Positions 25,460 through 34,260 of a DNA stretch of 64,000 nt are shown piece by piece; position 1 is the first letter of the stretch; each line of letters opens with the position of its first letter. Made by a program: the position numbers and the translations under genes. The stretch is from Brucella sp. 21LCYQ03 (GTDB lineage: Bacteria; Pseudomonadota; Alphaproteobacteria; Rhizobiales; Rhizobiaceae): positions 177,999 through 241,998 of the forward strand of contig NZ_JAMJWE010000004.1 in NCBI RefSeq assembly GCF_023554105.1. Direction: 5' to 3'. The notes below the pieces were generated by a model. That model saw only the letters and a list, made by a program, of their open reading frames with translations. It was not told where the DNA came from and made no database searches.

Positions 25460-25581
25460 TCAGATTTTCGCTGTGGCTGGTATGGAGCGTCTATAAGATC
25501 GCCTGTGTTTTTCTGATCTCGGCGGCGATCCTCTTTGCGCTCTTTGTCATTTTCACGCGTTATACGAATTACTGGCCATAA
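25456..25581 (+). pseudogene. 41-residue membrane ORF, likely truncated paralogue of the 23875 gene
   Basis: The ATG overlaps the stop of the MuF-domain gene (ATGA). The product is a basic start plus one transmembrane helix. Its segment SLWLVWSVYKIACV matches TLWWTWKVYEFFCV of the 184-residue protein at 7 of 14 positions, including both Trp, the Val-Tyr pair and the Cys. It stops where the soluble domain of the relative would begin. It may be a decayed immunity gene or a genuine small membrane protein; the overlap means it could still be translated. Confidence 0.55.
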
Positions 25582-25684
25582 GGCACGATAGGATCACGCG
25601 CCCTAACAGCCGTGAATAATTTGCGAAATCGATTTGGATTTTGGACAGGATGAGGTAAAAACGGCCAAACCTAAAGGAAAACCG

Positions 25685-26383
25685 ATGAGCCTGTCTGATA
25701 CAATCCGTAACACTTTCGTGCCGATCCATCGTGAAGGCTATCCGTTTATCGCGGCGTTTTTCGTGGTTTCGCTCATTCTGGGCTGGCTATGGGAACCGCT
25801 TTTCTGGGTTGGCCTCGTGCTGACCATCTGGTGCATTTATTTTTACCGTGACCCTGAGCGCGTGACGCCAATCGCCGATGATTTGGTGATCAGCCCGGCT
25901 GATGGCAAAGTATCTTTCGTTGGTCCGGCTGTACCGCCAGCTGAACTTGATCTCGGTGCAGAGCCGCTGATGCGCGTTTCCGTGTTCATGAATGTGTTTT
26001 CGGTCCACATCAACCGCGCACCAGTACGCGGCAAGATCGAAAAGATTTTCCACCGCCCGGGCAAGTTCCTCAATGCAGAGCTTGATAAGGCCAGCACTGA
26101 TAATGAACGCAATTCCGTTCTTATCGACAGTGCAAACGGTAAAGTCGGCGTTGTGCAGATTGCAGGTCTTGTCGCACGCCGTATCGTCTGCTGGTCACGT
26201 GAAAGCGACAATCTTTCTGTCGGCGAACGCTTCGGTCTGATCCGTTTTGGCTCACGCGTTGATGTCTATCTGCCAGCGGGTGCATCGGTCCGAGTGGCTA
26301 TTGGCCAGACAGCCGTGGCGGGTGAAACGGTGCTTGCCGAATTTGGCAGTGAGCGCGCTGAGCCAGTGGTTCGGATCGCCTGA
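25685..26383 (+). CDS. psd: Phosphatidylserine decarboxylase proenzyme
   Basis: A 232-residue short-type PSD that makes phosphatidylethanolamine. It has one or two N-terminal membrane helices (about 18-55), the motif [12 protein letters not shown] [12 protein letters not shown], the metal or active-site segment [18 protein letters not shown], and the self-cleavage site Gly-Ser in [11 protein letters not shown] near the C terminus, where Ser becomes the pyruvoyl cofactor. The ATG at 25685 follows AAAGGA and matches the usual N terminus; an upstream in-frame start at 25634 is less likely. It is four bases from pssA, giving the complete PE branch in one operon. Confidence 0.95.
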   Translation: MSLSDTIRNTFVPIHREGYPFIAAFFVVSLILGWLWEPLFWVGLVLTIWCIYFYRDPERVTPIADDLVISPADGKVSFVGPAVPPAELDLGAEPLMRVSVFMNVFSVHINRAPVRGKIEKIFHRPGKFLNAELDKASTDNERNSVLIDSANGKVGVVQIAGLVARRIVCWSRESDNLSVGERFGLIRFGSRVDVYLPAGASVRVAIGQTAVAGETVLAEFGSERAEPVVRIA

Positions 26384-26387
26384 GCCG

Positions 26388-27224
26388 ATGGAAACACCAT
26401 TCCCACCCTTCGAGCCGAATGGCCGCGTGAATTCATCGCGCGGCCCTAGATTGTCGCAGATACCCCTGCGCATCGTTGTCCCGAATGTCATCACGGTTCT
26501 CGCAATTTGTGCGGGCCTTACGGGCATTCGTCTGGCGTTTGAGCACCGCTTCGAGCTTGCGGTGATGATGGTGCTGGTTGCGGCATTTCTCGACGGTGTG
26601 GACGGTCGCGTTGCGCGTATGATGAAAGGCTCGTCGAAGTTTGGCGAGCAGATGGATTCACTCGCTGATATCGTCAATTTCGGCGTAGCACCCGCGCTGG
26701 TGCTTTATGTCTATGTGCTTGATCAGGCGCGTTCTTTTGGCTGGATTGCAGCACTTCTCTATGCAATTGCCTGCTGCCTGCGCTTGGCGCGTTTCAATGT
26801 GATGCTGGAAGACCCGAACCGTCCGCCATGGCAGAGCAATTATTTCATCGGCGTGCCAGCCCCTGCGGGTGCGATGCTGGTGCTGTTGCCGGTATATCTC
26901 GGTTTTCTGGGTCTCACGCCAACAAAGGGGCTTGCTTTCGCAGTTGCGGTTTTCACCGTAGCAATTGCTTTCCTGCTGGTCAGCCGTCTGCCGGTCTATA
27001 ATGGTAAGTCCGCAGGCGGACTTATTCGTCGCGATTTCGTCATGCCGCTGATTTTGCTGGTGGTGATCTATGTGGCTTTCCTGATGAGCTTCACATGGCA
27101 CACGCTGACGCTGACAGCTCTTGCTTATCTGGCTTTTCTGCCGTTCAGTCTGGTGGCATGGAACAAGCGTGAAGCCGCTGATCGTAATGCTGCGCTCGAA
27201 AGCGAGCCATCAGAAGAAGTCTGA
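26388..27224 (+). CDS. pssA: CDP-diacylglycerol-serine O-phosphatidyltransferase
   Basis: A 278-residue polytopic membrane enzyme that makes phosphatidylserine. The CDP-alcohol phosphotransferase motif is visible: DGVDGRVARMMKGSSKFGEQ followed by the last two Asp residues. Eight or so hydrophobic helices follow, with the usual PNVITVLAICAG entry near residue 35. The start follows the psd stop by four bases; a longer ORF in this frame overlaps psd and is not used. Its 3' end overlaps the convergent P-loop ATPase gene by 15 bases. Confidence 0.94.
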   Translation: METPFPPFEPNGRVNSSRGPRLSQIPLRIVVPNVITVLAICAGLTGIRLAFEHRFELAVMMVLVAAFLDGVDGRVARMMKGSSKFGEQMDSLADIVNFGVAPALVLYVYVLDQARSFGWIAALLYAIACCLRLARFNVMLEDPNRPPWQSNYFIGVPAPAGAMLVLLPVYLGFLGLTPTKGLAFAVAVFTVAIAFLLVSRLPVYNGKSAGGLIRRDFVMPLILLVVIYVAFLMSFTWHTLTLTALAYLAFLPFSLVAWNKREAADRNAALESEPSEEV

Positions 27225-27767
27225 CGGCAAGGTTTTGCGGATGAAATTCACGCGCTCCTGAACCGTTGATTTCGGCAGGAGCGCGATTTCATATCCAAGC
27301 CCGCGATATGTTTCTTCCATCACTTTGAATGTGCGCACGGCTTCATCGAAGTCCTGTTTGCGCTCAGCATCCTGACCAAAAATTGCCTCCCATGGCGGGG
27401 CAAGAAACACCGTTCTGTTATATTGAATCGTCGACGCTGCGCGGTGCATATGCTCAGGTACGGGCAGGCCGCAAAGCGTGAGATAGCCGATGACATCCGG
27501 CACGCCCCGGTCGAAAAATACCGGGCCTTTTTGCTCAAGTGCAAGGTCGTATGAGCGCATTTCCCATGACAGCATCAGTTCCGCAAATAATGCGCGATCA
27601 GCCCATGGCAATGCGTTTCCGCCGATCTTAGACTGATGTTGAATAATGGCGCGCCCTGCTTCGATACTGCGGGCAAAGCCTTGGCTTTCAAGCGCATTAA
27701 TTAGCGTACTTTTGCCTGATCCGGGACCGCCGCTGATGGCGATAAAGCGTTGCATGTCGTAAGTCAT
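27210..27767 (-). CDS. P-loop NTPase (AAA_28-like, kinase-fold)
   Basis: A 185-residue single-domain protein with Walker A in ISGGPGSGKSTLINALE (about 9-25), a DRGVPDVIGYL segment resembling the Walker B/DRx region of nucleoside kinase-like NTPases, and a C-terminal lid region with EETYRGLGYEIALLP. It matches small proteins annotated AAA family ATPase; the substrate is unknown. GGAGG lies upstream (GAGGAACAATG). It is convergent with pssA. Confidence 0.88.
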   Translation of the reverse strand: MTYDMQRFIAISGGPGSGKSTLINALESQGFARSIEAGRAIIQHQSKIGGNALPWADRALFAELMLSWEMRSYDLALEQKGPVFFDRGVPDVIGYLTLCGLPVPEHMHRAASTIQYNRTVFLAPPWEAIFGQDAERKQDFDEAVRTFKVMEETYRGLGYEIALLPKSTVQERVNFIRKTLPSDFF

Positions 27768-27880
27768 TGTTCCTCCAATAAATTGGGAAAGTAGGTTTCA
27801 AAGTAATATCGCTTGGGGAGAGGGCCGCTTTAGAATAGGGCCGAATGGTTCGGCGGGAGCGGAATATTTAAAAAGGATAC

Positions 27881-27915
27881 TTCCGGCCTTGAGGTTATGC
27901 AAGGCCGGAAAAACA
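27881..27915 (-). terminator. Terminator-like hairpin after the SDR gene
   Basis: A 10-base perfect stem TTCCGGCCTT (27881-27890) and AAGGCCGGAA (27901-27910). It lies ten bases beyond the stop of the minus-strand SDR gene; on that strand a T-rich tract follows after a few bases. Confidence 0.6.
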
Positions 27916-27919
27916 GTGA

Positions 27920-28660
27920 TTAGGATGGCATATTATAGTCGAGGAATTTATCCTGACGTACGTCGTAAAGCTTTCCTGTAACGTCGAGCTTCGGATCGGC
28001 AAGCTGGACGATTTTTTCTGCAACCGACTGCGGTGTCGGCAAAGTCTCAGGGTCTTCGCCCGGCATGGCTTTTGCGCGCATGGCGGTACGGGTCGCACCC
28101 GGATTGACCGAGTTGACCTTGAGCTTCATCTGCTTGGTTTCTTCAGCCCAGCTACGTCCCATCACCTCGACAGCAGCCTTGGAAGCGGCATAAGGCGCCC
28201 AGAAAGCGCGGCAGGTGTGTGCAACGCCGGATGAGAGCAGAATGGCGCGTCCGGCATCCGATGCGCGCAACAGGGTGTCTGTTGTGCGGATGAGACGCCA
28301 TACGCTTGTAACGTTCACATTCATGACCTGATCAAAAACTTTAGCTTCAACGTGGCCGATGGGGGAAATCGTGCCAAGAATGCCAGCATTTGCAACCAGA
28401 ATGTCGAGTTTGCCCCAACGCTCATGAATAGAGCCGCCAAGACGGTCAATCGCTTCCATATCGGTAATATCGAGCGGAACGAGTGTGGCGCTGCCACCGA
28501 CTTTGCGAATATCGTCGTCGAGTTCTTCCAACCCGCCAACGGTCCGTGCAACGGCAATCACGTGTGCACCGCGCTTTGCCAGTTCTAGCGACAGAAAATA
28601 GCCAATACCGCGCGATGCGCCCGTTACCAAGGCCACGCGGCCTGTAAGGTCGATACTCAT
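27920..28660 (-). CDS. SDR-family NAD(P)-dependent oxidoreductase
   Basis: A 246-residue classical short-chain dehydrogenase. TGASRGIGYFLS (about 14-25) binds the cofactor, NAG is in LVANAGILG, and the catalytic triad is Ser in LLSSGVAH, Tyr and Lys in YAASKAAVEV. The fingerprint Arg after the second beta strand suggests NADP(H). No substrate can be named. It lies downstream of purF on the same strand, with a terminator between them. Confidence 0.9.
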   Translation of the reverse strand: MSIDLTGRVALVTGASRGIGYFLSLELAKRGAHVIAVARTVGGLEELDDDIRKVGGSATLVPLDITDMEAIDRLGGSIHERWGKLDILVANAGILGTISPIGHVEAKVFDQVMNVNVTSVWRLIRTTDTLLRASDAGRAILLSSGVAHTCRAFWAPYAASKAAVEVMGRSWAEETKQMKLKVNSVNPGATRTAMRAKAMPGEDPETLPTPQSVAEKIVQLADPKLDVTGKLYDVRQDKFLDYNMPS

Positions 28661-28689
28661 TATACCCCCAGTGTAATTCTTAGAGATGA

Positions 28690-28722
28690 AACAGGCGGCC
28701 CGTTGAGCCGCCTGCGTGAAGA
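28690..28722 (-). terminator. Intrinsic terminator after purF
   Basis: On the minus strand CAGGCGGC (28714-28707) pairs with GCCGCCTG (28699-28692), loop TCAACGG, and the 3' side runs TTTCATCT. It lies in the 70-base gap between purF and the SDR gene. Confidence 0.75.
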
Positions 28723-28729
28723 CAATCTA

Positions 28730-30220
28730 TCAGCCGTTTGAGGCAAGGAGTGACAACGTGTGGACGTTGCTTTCGCCTTCCTGATCGAGAAGACGGGTTG
28801 GATATTCACCCGTGAAATAGTGATCGGTGAAGGCAGGGGCCTTTGGATCACGAGCTTCGCCGCCAACGGCCTTGTAAAGTCCGTCGATGGTGAGGAATTC
28901 CAGCGAATCTGCACCGATATAACGGCACATCGCTTCAAGGCTGTCATATTGGTTCGCCAGCAGCTTATCGCCGTCCGGCGTATCGATACCGTAGAAGTCC
29001 GGATGGAAAATCATCGGACTTGCGACGCGGATATGCACTTCCTTAGCACCAGCATCGCGGATCATCTGCACGATCTTGACCGACGTTGTGCCACGCACGA
29101 TGGAATCATCAACCAGAACCACGCGCTTGCCTTCGATCATCGCACGATTGGCTGAATGCTTGAGCTTAACACCCAGCGCACGAATTTGCTGTGTTGGCTC
29201 AATGAAGGTACGGCCGACATAGTGATTGCGGATGATGCCATACTCAAACGGAATGCCGCTGGCCTGCGCAAAACCAAGCGCTGCTGGCGTGCCGCCATCT
29301 GGTACAGGGACAACAACATCGGCTTCGATTGGCGATTCTTTTGCCAGTTCCATGCCCATGTTCTTGCGCGCAACATAAACGCTGCGACCGCCAACAACCG
29401 AGTCAGGGCGTGCGAAATAGACATATTCAAACAGGCAAAGACGTTCCGGCTGCGGATTTTCGGCCTTGATGCAATCGGTTGTGATCGAGCCATCCTTCTG
29501 GATTTCACAGATGATGACTTCGCCATTTTCCACGTCGCGAATATATTTCGCGCCGATAATGTCGAGAGCACAGGTTTCGGAGCAGAAGATTGGCTTGCCG
29601 TCGAGTTCACCCATGACGAGGGGGCGAATGCCGACCGGATCGCGTGCCGCAATCAACTTGGTACGGGTCAGAGCGAGCATGGCGTATCCGCCTTCGACCT
29701 GACGGATCGCATCGACAAAACGAGCGCTCGACGTCGCCTGACGCGAACGCGCAATCATATGCAACACGACTTCGGTGTCAGAAGTCGCCTGAAAGATTGC
29801 GCCCGATGCAATCAGCTGCTTGCGCAGCGTAATGCCATTGGTGAAATTGCCGTTATGCGCAATTGCGATGCCGCCAACTTCCAGTTCTGCGAAAAGCGGC
29901 TGCACATTGCGCAGAATCGTTTCGCCGGTGGTGGAATAACGAACGTGGCCGATAGCGCGGTCGCCGGGTAGACGGTTGAGCGTGGAGGCATCGGTGAAGT
30001 GATCGCCAACCAGTCCCATGTGCCGTTCCGAATGAAAGCGGCGGTTGTGATAGGAAACGATACCGGCAGCTTCCTGTCCGCGATGCTGAAGCGCGTGCAG
30101 ACCAAGGGCTGTCAGCGCCGCTGCGTCCTCATGGCCGAGAATACCAAATACACCACACTCTTCATGCAACGTATCATCGTCCAGCATAAAGGAGTTTTCG
30201 TCATGCGATTGTTGGGACAT
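28730..30220 (-). CDS. purF: Amidophosphoribosyltransferase
   Basis: A 496-residue enzyme that transfers ammonia from glutamine to PRPP, the committed step of purine synthesis. The Ntn-hydrolase glutaminase domain begins at the Cys in HEECGVFGILG, so a short propeptide of about 20 residues is removed. The PRPP-binding motif VVLVDDSIVRGTTSVK is near residue 370, in the phosphoribosyltransferase domain. I take ATG 30220; an ORF extends to 30301 but the extra residues do not resemble PurF. cvpA lies upstream on the same strand, the classic cvpA-purF arrangement. Confidence 0.96.
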   Translation of the reverse strand: MSQQSHDENSFMLDDDTLHEECGVFGILGHEDAAALTALGLHALQHRGQEAAGIVSYHNRRFHSERHMGLVGDHFTDASTLNRLPGDRAIGHVRYSTTGETILRNVQPLFAELEVGGIAIAHNGNFTNGITLRKQLIASGAIFQATSDTEVVLHMIARSRQATSSARFVDAIRQVEGGYAMLALTRTKLIAARDPVGIRPLVMGELDGKPIFCSETCALDIIGAKYIRDVENGEVIICEIQKDGSITTDCIKAENPQPERLCLFEYVYFARPDSVVGGRSVYVARKNMGMELAKESPIEADVVVPVPDGGTPAALGFAQASGIPFEYGIIRNHYVGRTFIEPTQQIRALGVKLKHSANRAMIEGKRVVLVDDSIVRGTTSVKIVQMIRDAGAKEVHIRVASPMIFHPDFYGIDTPDGDKLLANQYDSLEAMCRYIGADSLEFLTIDGLYKAVGGEARDPKAPAFTDHYFTGEYPTRLLDQEGESNVHTLSLLASNG

Positions 30221-30398
30221 CGTCCGCAAGACCTTTCGATTGCGGTTACTAAAAGCAACATTTACAGCAAAAGTCCGCGTTTTAAAAGCGATCCCTTGCA
30301 TGATGCGCGTTTCAGCCGCTCATATAGGGTAAAACTTTGGCTAAAAACAGATGAAACCGGCAGTTTTGTGCTGCCGGTTTCAAAATAGCTCTCGAAGG

Positions 30399-30977
30399 TT
30401 AGTTTGCAGCCGGTGTGTCGTCCGGTACTGGCTGCTCGGTGGTGTTACCGGCGGGTGCCTGCGGATTCTGACCCGGTTTGAACTGCTGTATGGTTGCTTC
30501 AGGATCGGCAGGCAAAAGTTCGACAAGCTGCTGGCCGAACGAGTCGAGCATTGGCTTGGACTTCGCATTGGTGACCCATGCAGGCTGGCCTGTTGGAACA
30601 AGCCAGTTGAAGAACAGCATTGCAACGACCACGAGCAGAACGCCGCGTGCAGCGCCGAACAGGAAGCCGAGCGTGCGATCAAGCGCACCGATGCGGCTGT
30701 CGATGATGAAATCGGCGATTTTCATTGTGATGAGCGACACAACAATCAGCACCACGAGGAATACTGCGCCAGCTGCTGCAATTTTCGCGATTGTCTCATT
30801 GTTGATGTATGGCTGGAGATAAGGCAGCACAGGCTGGTAAAACAGGTAAGCCGCTGCGGCTGCCGCGGCCCATGAAACCAGCGAAAGCACTTCGCGCGAG
30901 AAGCCGCGAACCATCGCAAGAATGGCCGAAACCAGTGTTATTCCAAGTAGAATTCCATCAAGTAGCGTAACCGGCAT
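30399..30977 (-). CDS. CvpA-family membrane protein
   Basis: A 192-residue protein with four hydrophobic helices in its first 115 residues (ILLGITLVSAILAMVRG, then LVSWAAAAAAAYLFYQPVL) and a polar, Pro-rich tail (about 140-192). The GFSREVLSLVSW segment and RIGALDRTLGFLFGAARG loop are conserved in CvpA. The protein was linked to colicin V production in E. coli; its general function is unsettled. It lies about 180 bases upstream of purF on the same strand. Confidence 0.9.
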   Translation of the reverse strand: MPVTLLDGILLGITLVSAILAMVRGFSREVLSLVSWAAAAAAAYLFYQPVLPYLQPYINNETIAKIAAAGAVFLVVLIVVSLITMKIADFIIDSRIGALDRTLGFLFGAARGVLLVVVAMLFFNWLVPTGQPAWVTNAKSKPMLDSFGQQLVELLPADPEATIQQFKPGQNPQAPAGNTTEQPVPDDTPAAN

Positions 30978-31126
30978 TCTGGGCTGTCCTTAATTGATAC
31001 GCAGGATGTGTTCACCTGCGGGGCAGTCATACTTTTGATAGATTAACATCGGAAAGTTGACGAAACCTTCCGCAGTTAAATCTCATTAAATTCAATGATC
31101 TGCAACCTGATGATTGCAGAACAAGG

Positions 31127-32518
31127 TCATTTTTTGGCCGGGCCCGATGCAGCAATGCGCACAACGAGGTCCGATAAGGCAGTGGTTTCCACGAGGCTGA
31201 AGTTGCGATCTTTCCAAAGATCACTGGTTCCGCCGGGTGCTACCGCCTGTTGAAAGCCGAGCTTTTCAGCTTCTTTCAGTCTCTGTACCGCATGCGAAAC
31301 CGCACGAACAGCACCAGAAAGGCTGATTTCGCCGAAATAAACACTATCTGCGGGCAGGGCAATACCTGCAATGGACGAAACCAGTGCTGCGGCAACTGCT
31401 ATGTCAGCCGCTGGCTCGCTGATGCGATAGCCACCCGCCACATTGAGATAAACATCGTGTTGGCCAAAGCGCACGCCGCAATGTGATTCGAGCACTGCGA
31501 GGATCATCGCAAGACGGCTTCCGTCCCAGCCTACGACAGCGCGGCGCGGTGTGCCGAGTGACGAGGGGGAAACGAGTGCCTGTATTTCGACCAGAACAGG
31601 GCGCGTGCCTTCCATGCCAGCGAAAACGGCAGCACCCGGTGATTTCGCATTGCGTTCGCCGAGGAATAGTTCGGACGGATTGGAGACTTCGCGCAAGCCA
31701 CCATCTGACATTTCAAACACGCCGATTTCATCGGTCGGGCCGAAGCGGTTTTTTACGGTGCGAAGAATGCGATACTGATGCCCGCCTTCGCCTTCAAAAT
31801 AGAGGACGCCATCGACCATGTGTTCCACAACACGTGGACCGGCGATCTGGCCTTCTTTGGTGACGTGACCGACAAGAACCACGGCCGCGCCCGTTTGCTT
31901 GGCATAGCGGATCATTGCTTGTGCGGAAGAGCGAACCTGTGTGACTGTGCCGGGTGCAGAATCTGCCATGTCGGTCCAGAGCGTCTGGATCGAATCGATG
32001 ATGACCAGATCGGGACGCTTACCATCGGATACGGTGGCGAGAATGTCTTCGACATTGGTTTCAGCCGCGAGTTCCACGGAAGACGATGCAACGCCCAGAC
32101 GCTGCGCGCGCAGCCGTATCTGTGCGACGGCTTCTTCGCCTGATACATAGACAATGCGATGTCCATGATTGGCAAGGGCCGCTGCCGCCTGTGTCAGGAG
32201 CGTTGATTTACCGATGCCGGGATCACCCCCAATCAGGATCGCTGAGCCACGAACGAAACCACCGCCAGTGACGCGATCAAGTTCGCTGATACCGGAAATG
32301 ATGCGTGGCGCATCTTCGATTTCGCCTGATAGTGAGGTGAGGGCGACAGCGCGACCTTTACGCTTGGAAAGCATGGAGCCGGGGCCAGACCCGATGCCGC
32401 TATTGGTGCCTTCTTCGACGAGCGTATTCCACTCGCCACAACCGTCGCACTTACCCGCCCAGCGCGTATGCACTGCGCCGCAATTTTGACAGATGAACTG
32501 AATGCGTGCCTTGGCCAT
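31127..32518 (-). CDS. radA: DNA repair protein RadA (Sms)
   Basis: A 463-residue ATPase that promotes branch migration in homologous recombination. It opens with the four-cysteine zinc finger CQNCGAVHTRWAGKCDGCGE (about 10-29), has Walker A GGDPGIGKSTLL (about 97-108), the RadA-specific KNRFGPTDEIGVF motif, and a C-terminal Lon-protease-like domain (about 290-455). Length is normal. dnaB lies just upstream and cvpA/purF downstream, all on the minus strand. Confidence 0.96.
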   Translation of the reverse strand: MAKARIQFICQNCGAVHTRWAGKCDGCGEWNTLVEEGTNSGIGSGPGSMLSKRKGRAVALTSLSGEIEDAPRIISGISELDRVTGGGFVRGSAILIGGDPGIGKSTLLTQAAAALANHGHRIVYVSGEEAVAQIRLRAQRLGVASSSVELAAETNVEDILATVSDGKRPDLVIIDSIQTLWTDMADSAPGTVTQVRSSAQAMIRYAKQTGAAVVLVGHVTKEGQIAGPRVVEHMVDGVLYFEGEGGHQYRILRTVKNRFGPTDEIGVFEMSDGGLREVSNPSELFLGERNAKSPGAAVFAGMEGTRPVLVEIQALVSPSSLGTPRRAVVGWDGSRLAMILAVLESHCGVRFGQHDVYLNVAGGYRISEPAADIAVAAALVSSIAGIALPADSVYFGEISLSGAVRAVSHAVQRLKEAEKLGFQQAVAPGGTSDLWKDRNFSLVETTALSDLVVRIAASGPAKK

Positions 32519-32590
32519 CAGGCACGCCCCTTGAGATCGGAAAAACTATTCATATTGTTTCGGTATTGCGACCAAAAGAAACATTCGGAT

Positions 32591-34096
32591 TTATTCATAT
32601 TGCTCCGGGATATAGGAACCCTCGGCCAAATCTGCAAATCGCGTGAACTCGGACTGGAAGGCGAGTTTAACGGTGCCGGTTGGTCCGTGACGCTGCTTGG
32701 CGACGATCACGTCAGCCGTGCCCTTCACTTTTTCAAAGTGCTGCTTCCACTCTTCATACTTCGGATCAAATTCATCACGCGGCTCTAGGTTCTTGACGTA
32801 ATATTCCTCACGGAACACGAAAAGCACCACGTCGGCGTCCTGCTCAATCGAACCCGATTCACGAAGATCGGAGAGCTGTGGACGCTTGTCTTCACGGCTT
32901 TCTACCTGACGTGACAGCTGTGAAAGCGCAATGATCGGAACATTAAGCTCCTTGCCAAGCGCTTTAAGGCCGGTGGTGATTTCGGTGATTTCCTGAACAC
33001 GATTCTGTGCAGATGCTTTGGAAGAACCCGTCATCAGCTGAATATAGTCGATTACCAGAACATCGAGGCCGCGCTGGCGCTTCAAGCGACGCGCACGCGC
33101 AGCCAACTGTGCAATCGAAATACCACCGGTCTGATCGATATAGAGTGGAATTTTCTGCATATGCTGCGAGCAGGCGACCAGCTTTTCAAAATCGGATTCG
33201 GTAATATCACCACGACGGATTTTCGATGATGACACTTCTGTCTGCTCGGAAATGATACGCGTTGCGAGCTGCTCCGCCGACATTTCGAGCGAGAAGAAAC
33301 CGACGACACCGCCATTTTTGGCTTTCATCGAACCGTCGGCCTGCTGGTCTGCTTCATAGGCATTGGCAATGTTGAAAGCGATATTGGTTGCAAGCGAGGT
33401 TTTACCCATACCCGGACGACCCGCAAGTACGATCAAGTCGGAAGGCTGCAAACCGCCCATCTTGCCATCAAGCATGTGAATGCCAGTTGATACGCCGGAC
33501 AGATGACCATCGCGCATGAATGCGGCGTTGGCCATATCTACTGCGGTGGTGACAGCGTCTTTAAACGCCTGAAAACCGCCGTCATAACGGCCCGTTTCAG
33601 CGAGTTCAAAAAGGCGACGCTCGGCGTCTTCGATCTGTTCCTGTGGCGCATTATCGACCGGCGCATCATAGGCTACATTGACCATGTCTTCGCCAATGCC
33701 GATCAGTGCGCGACGGGTCGCAAGATCATAGATCGCACGGCCATAATCTTCGGCATTGATGATTGTCACGGCTTCTGTCGCAAGACGCGCGACATACTGG
33801 AATACGGTCAGATCACCGATCTTGCCTTCGTTCGGCAGGAAGGTCTTCATGGTGACCGGATTGGCCATTTTGCCAACGCGAATAAGGTCGGTCGAAATTT
33901 CGTAGATGCGACGATGCAGAGGCTCAAAGAAATGAGTCGACTTGAGAAAGTCTGAAACGCGGTAGAACGCATCATTGTTGATCAAAATTGCGCCCAAAAG
34001 CGCCTGTTCTGCTTCAATATTATGAGGTGCTTCACGATAAAGCGCGTCTTTCTGATCACGCGCATCGTCAAGTTTGCGTACCGCCGCTTCCGCCAT
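32591..34096 (-). CDS. dnaB: Replicative DNA helicase
   Basis: A 501-residue hexameric helicase. The N-terminal primase-interaction domain (about 20-125) starts PHNIEAEQALLGAILI, and the RecA-like motor carries Walker A AGRPGMGKTSLATN (about 222-235), FFSLEMSAEQLATR, LVIDYIQLM and the arginine-finger segment around SRQVESREDKRP. No intein or insertion is present. It unwinds DNA at the fork. It is transcribed toward radA. Confidence 0.97.
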   Translation of the reverse strand: MAEAAVRKLDDARDQKDALYREAPHNIEAEQALLGAILINNDAFYRVSDFLKSTHFFEPLHRRIYEISTDLIRVGKMANPVTMKTFLPNEGKIGDLTVFQYVARLATEAVTIINAEDYGRAIYDLATRRALIGIGEDMVNVAYDAPVDNAPQEQIEDAERRLFELAETGRYDGGFQAFKDAVTTAVDMANAAFMRDGHLSGVSTGIHMLDGKMGGLQPSDLIVLAGRPGMGKTSLATNIAFNIANAYEADQQADGSMKAKNGGVVGFFSLEMSAEQLATRIISEQTEVSSSKIRRGDITESDFEKLVACSQHMQKIPLYIDQTGGISIAQLAARARRLKRQRGLDVLVIDYIQLMTGSSKASAQNRVQEITEITTGLKALGKELNVPIIALSQLSRQVESREDKRPQLSDLRESGSIEQDADVVLFVFREEYYVKNLEPRDEFDPKYEEWKQHFEKVKGTADVIVAKQRHGPTGTVKLAFQSEFTRFADLAEGSYIPEQYE

Positions 34097-34260
34097 GTCC
34101 GTCCTGCCCTGTATCTGATCTTTTCCAGCTAAACGTGATGTGAGGCCAAACGCAATGCAGCCTCAAGGTGATTCCAGCTGGAAGTCACAAGCTATACCAT
34201 GATTCACAGGCATCCACAGTTCACGGTTTAATCTTTTGCACGAAGACTTGACGGGTGTCT

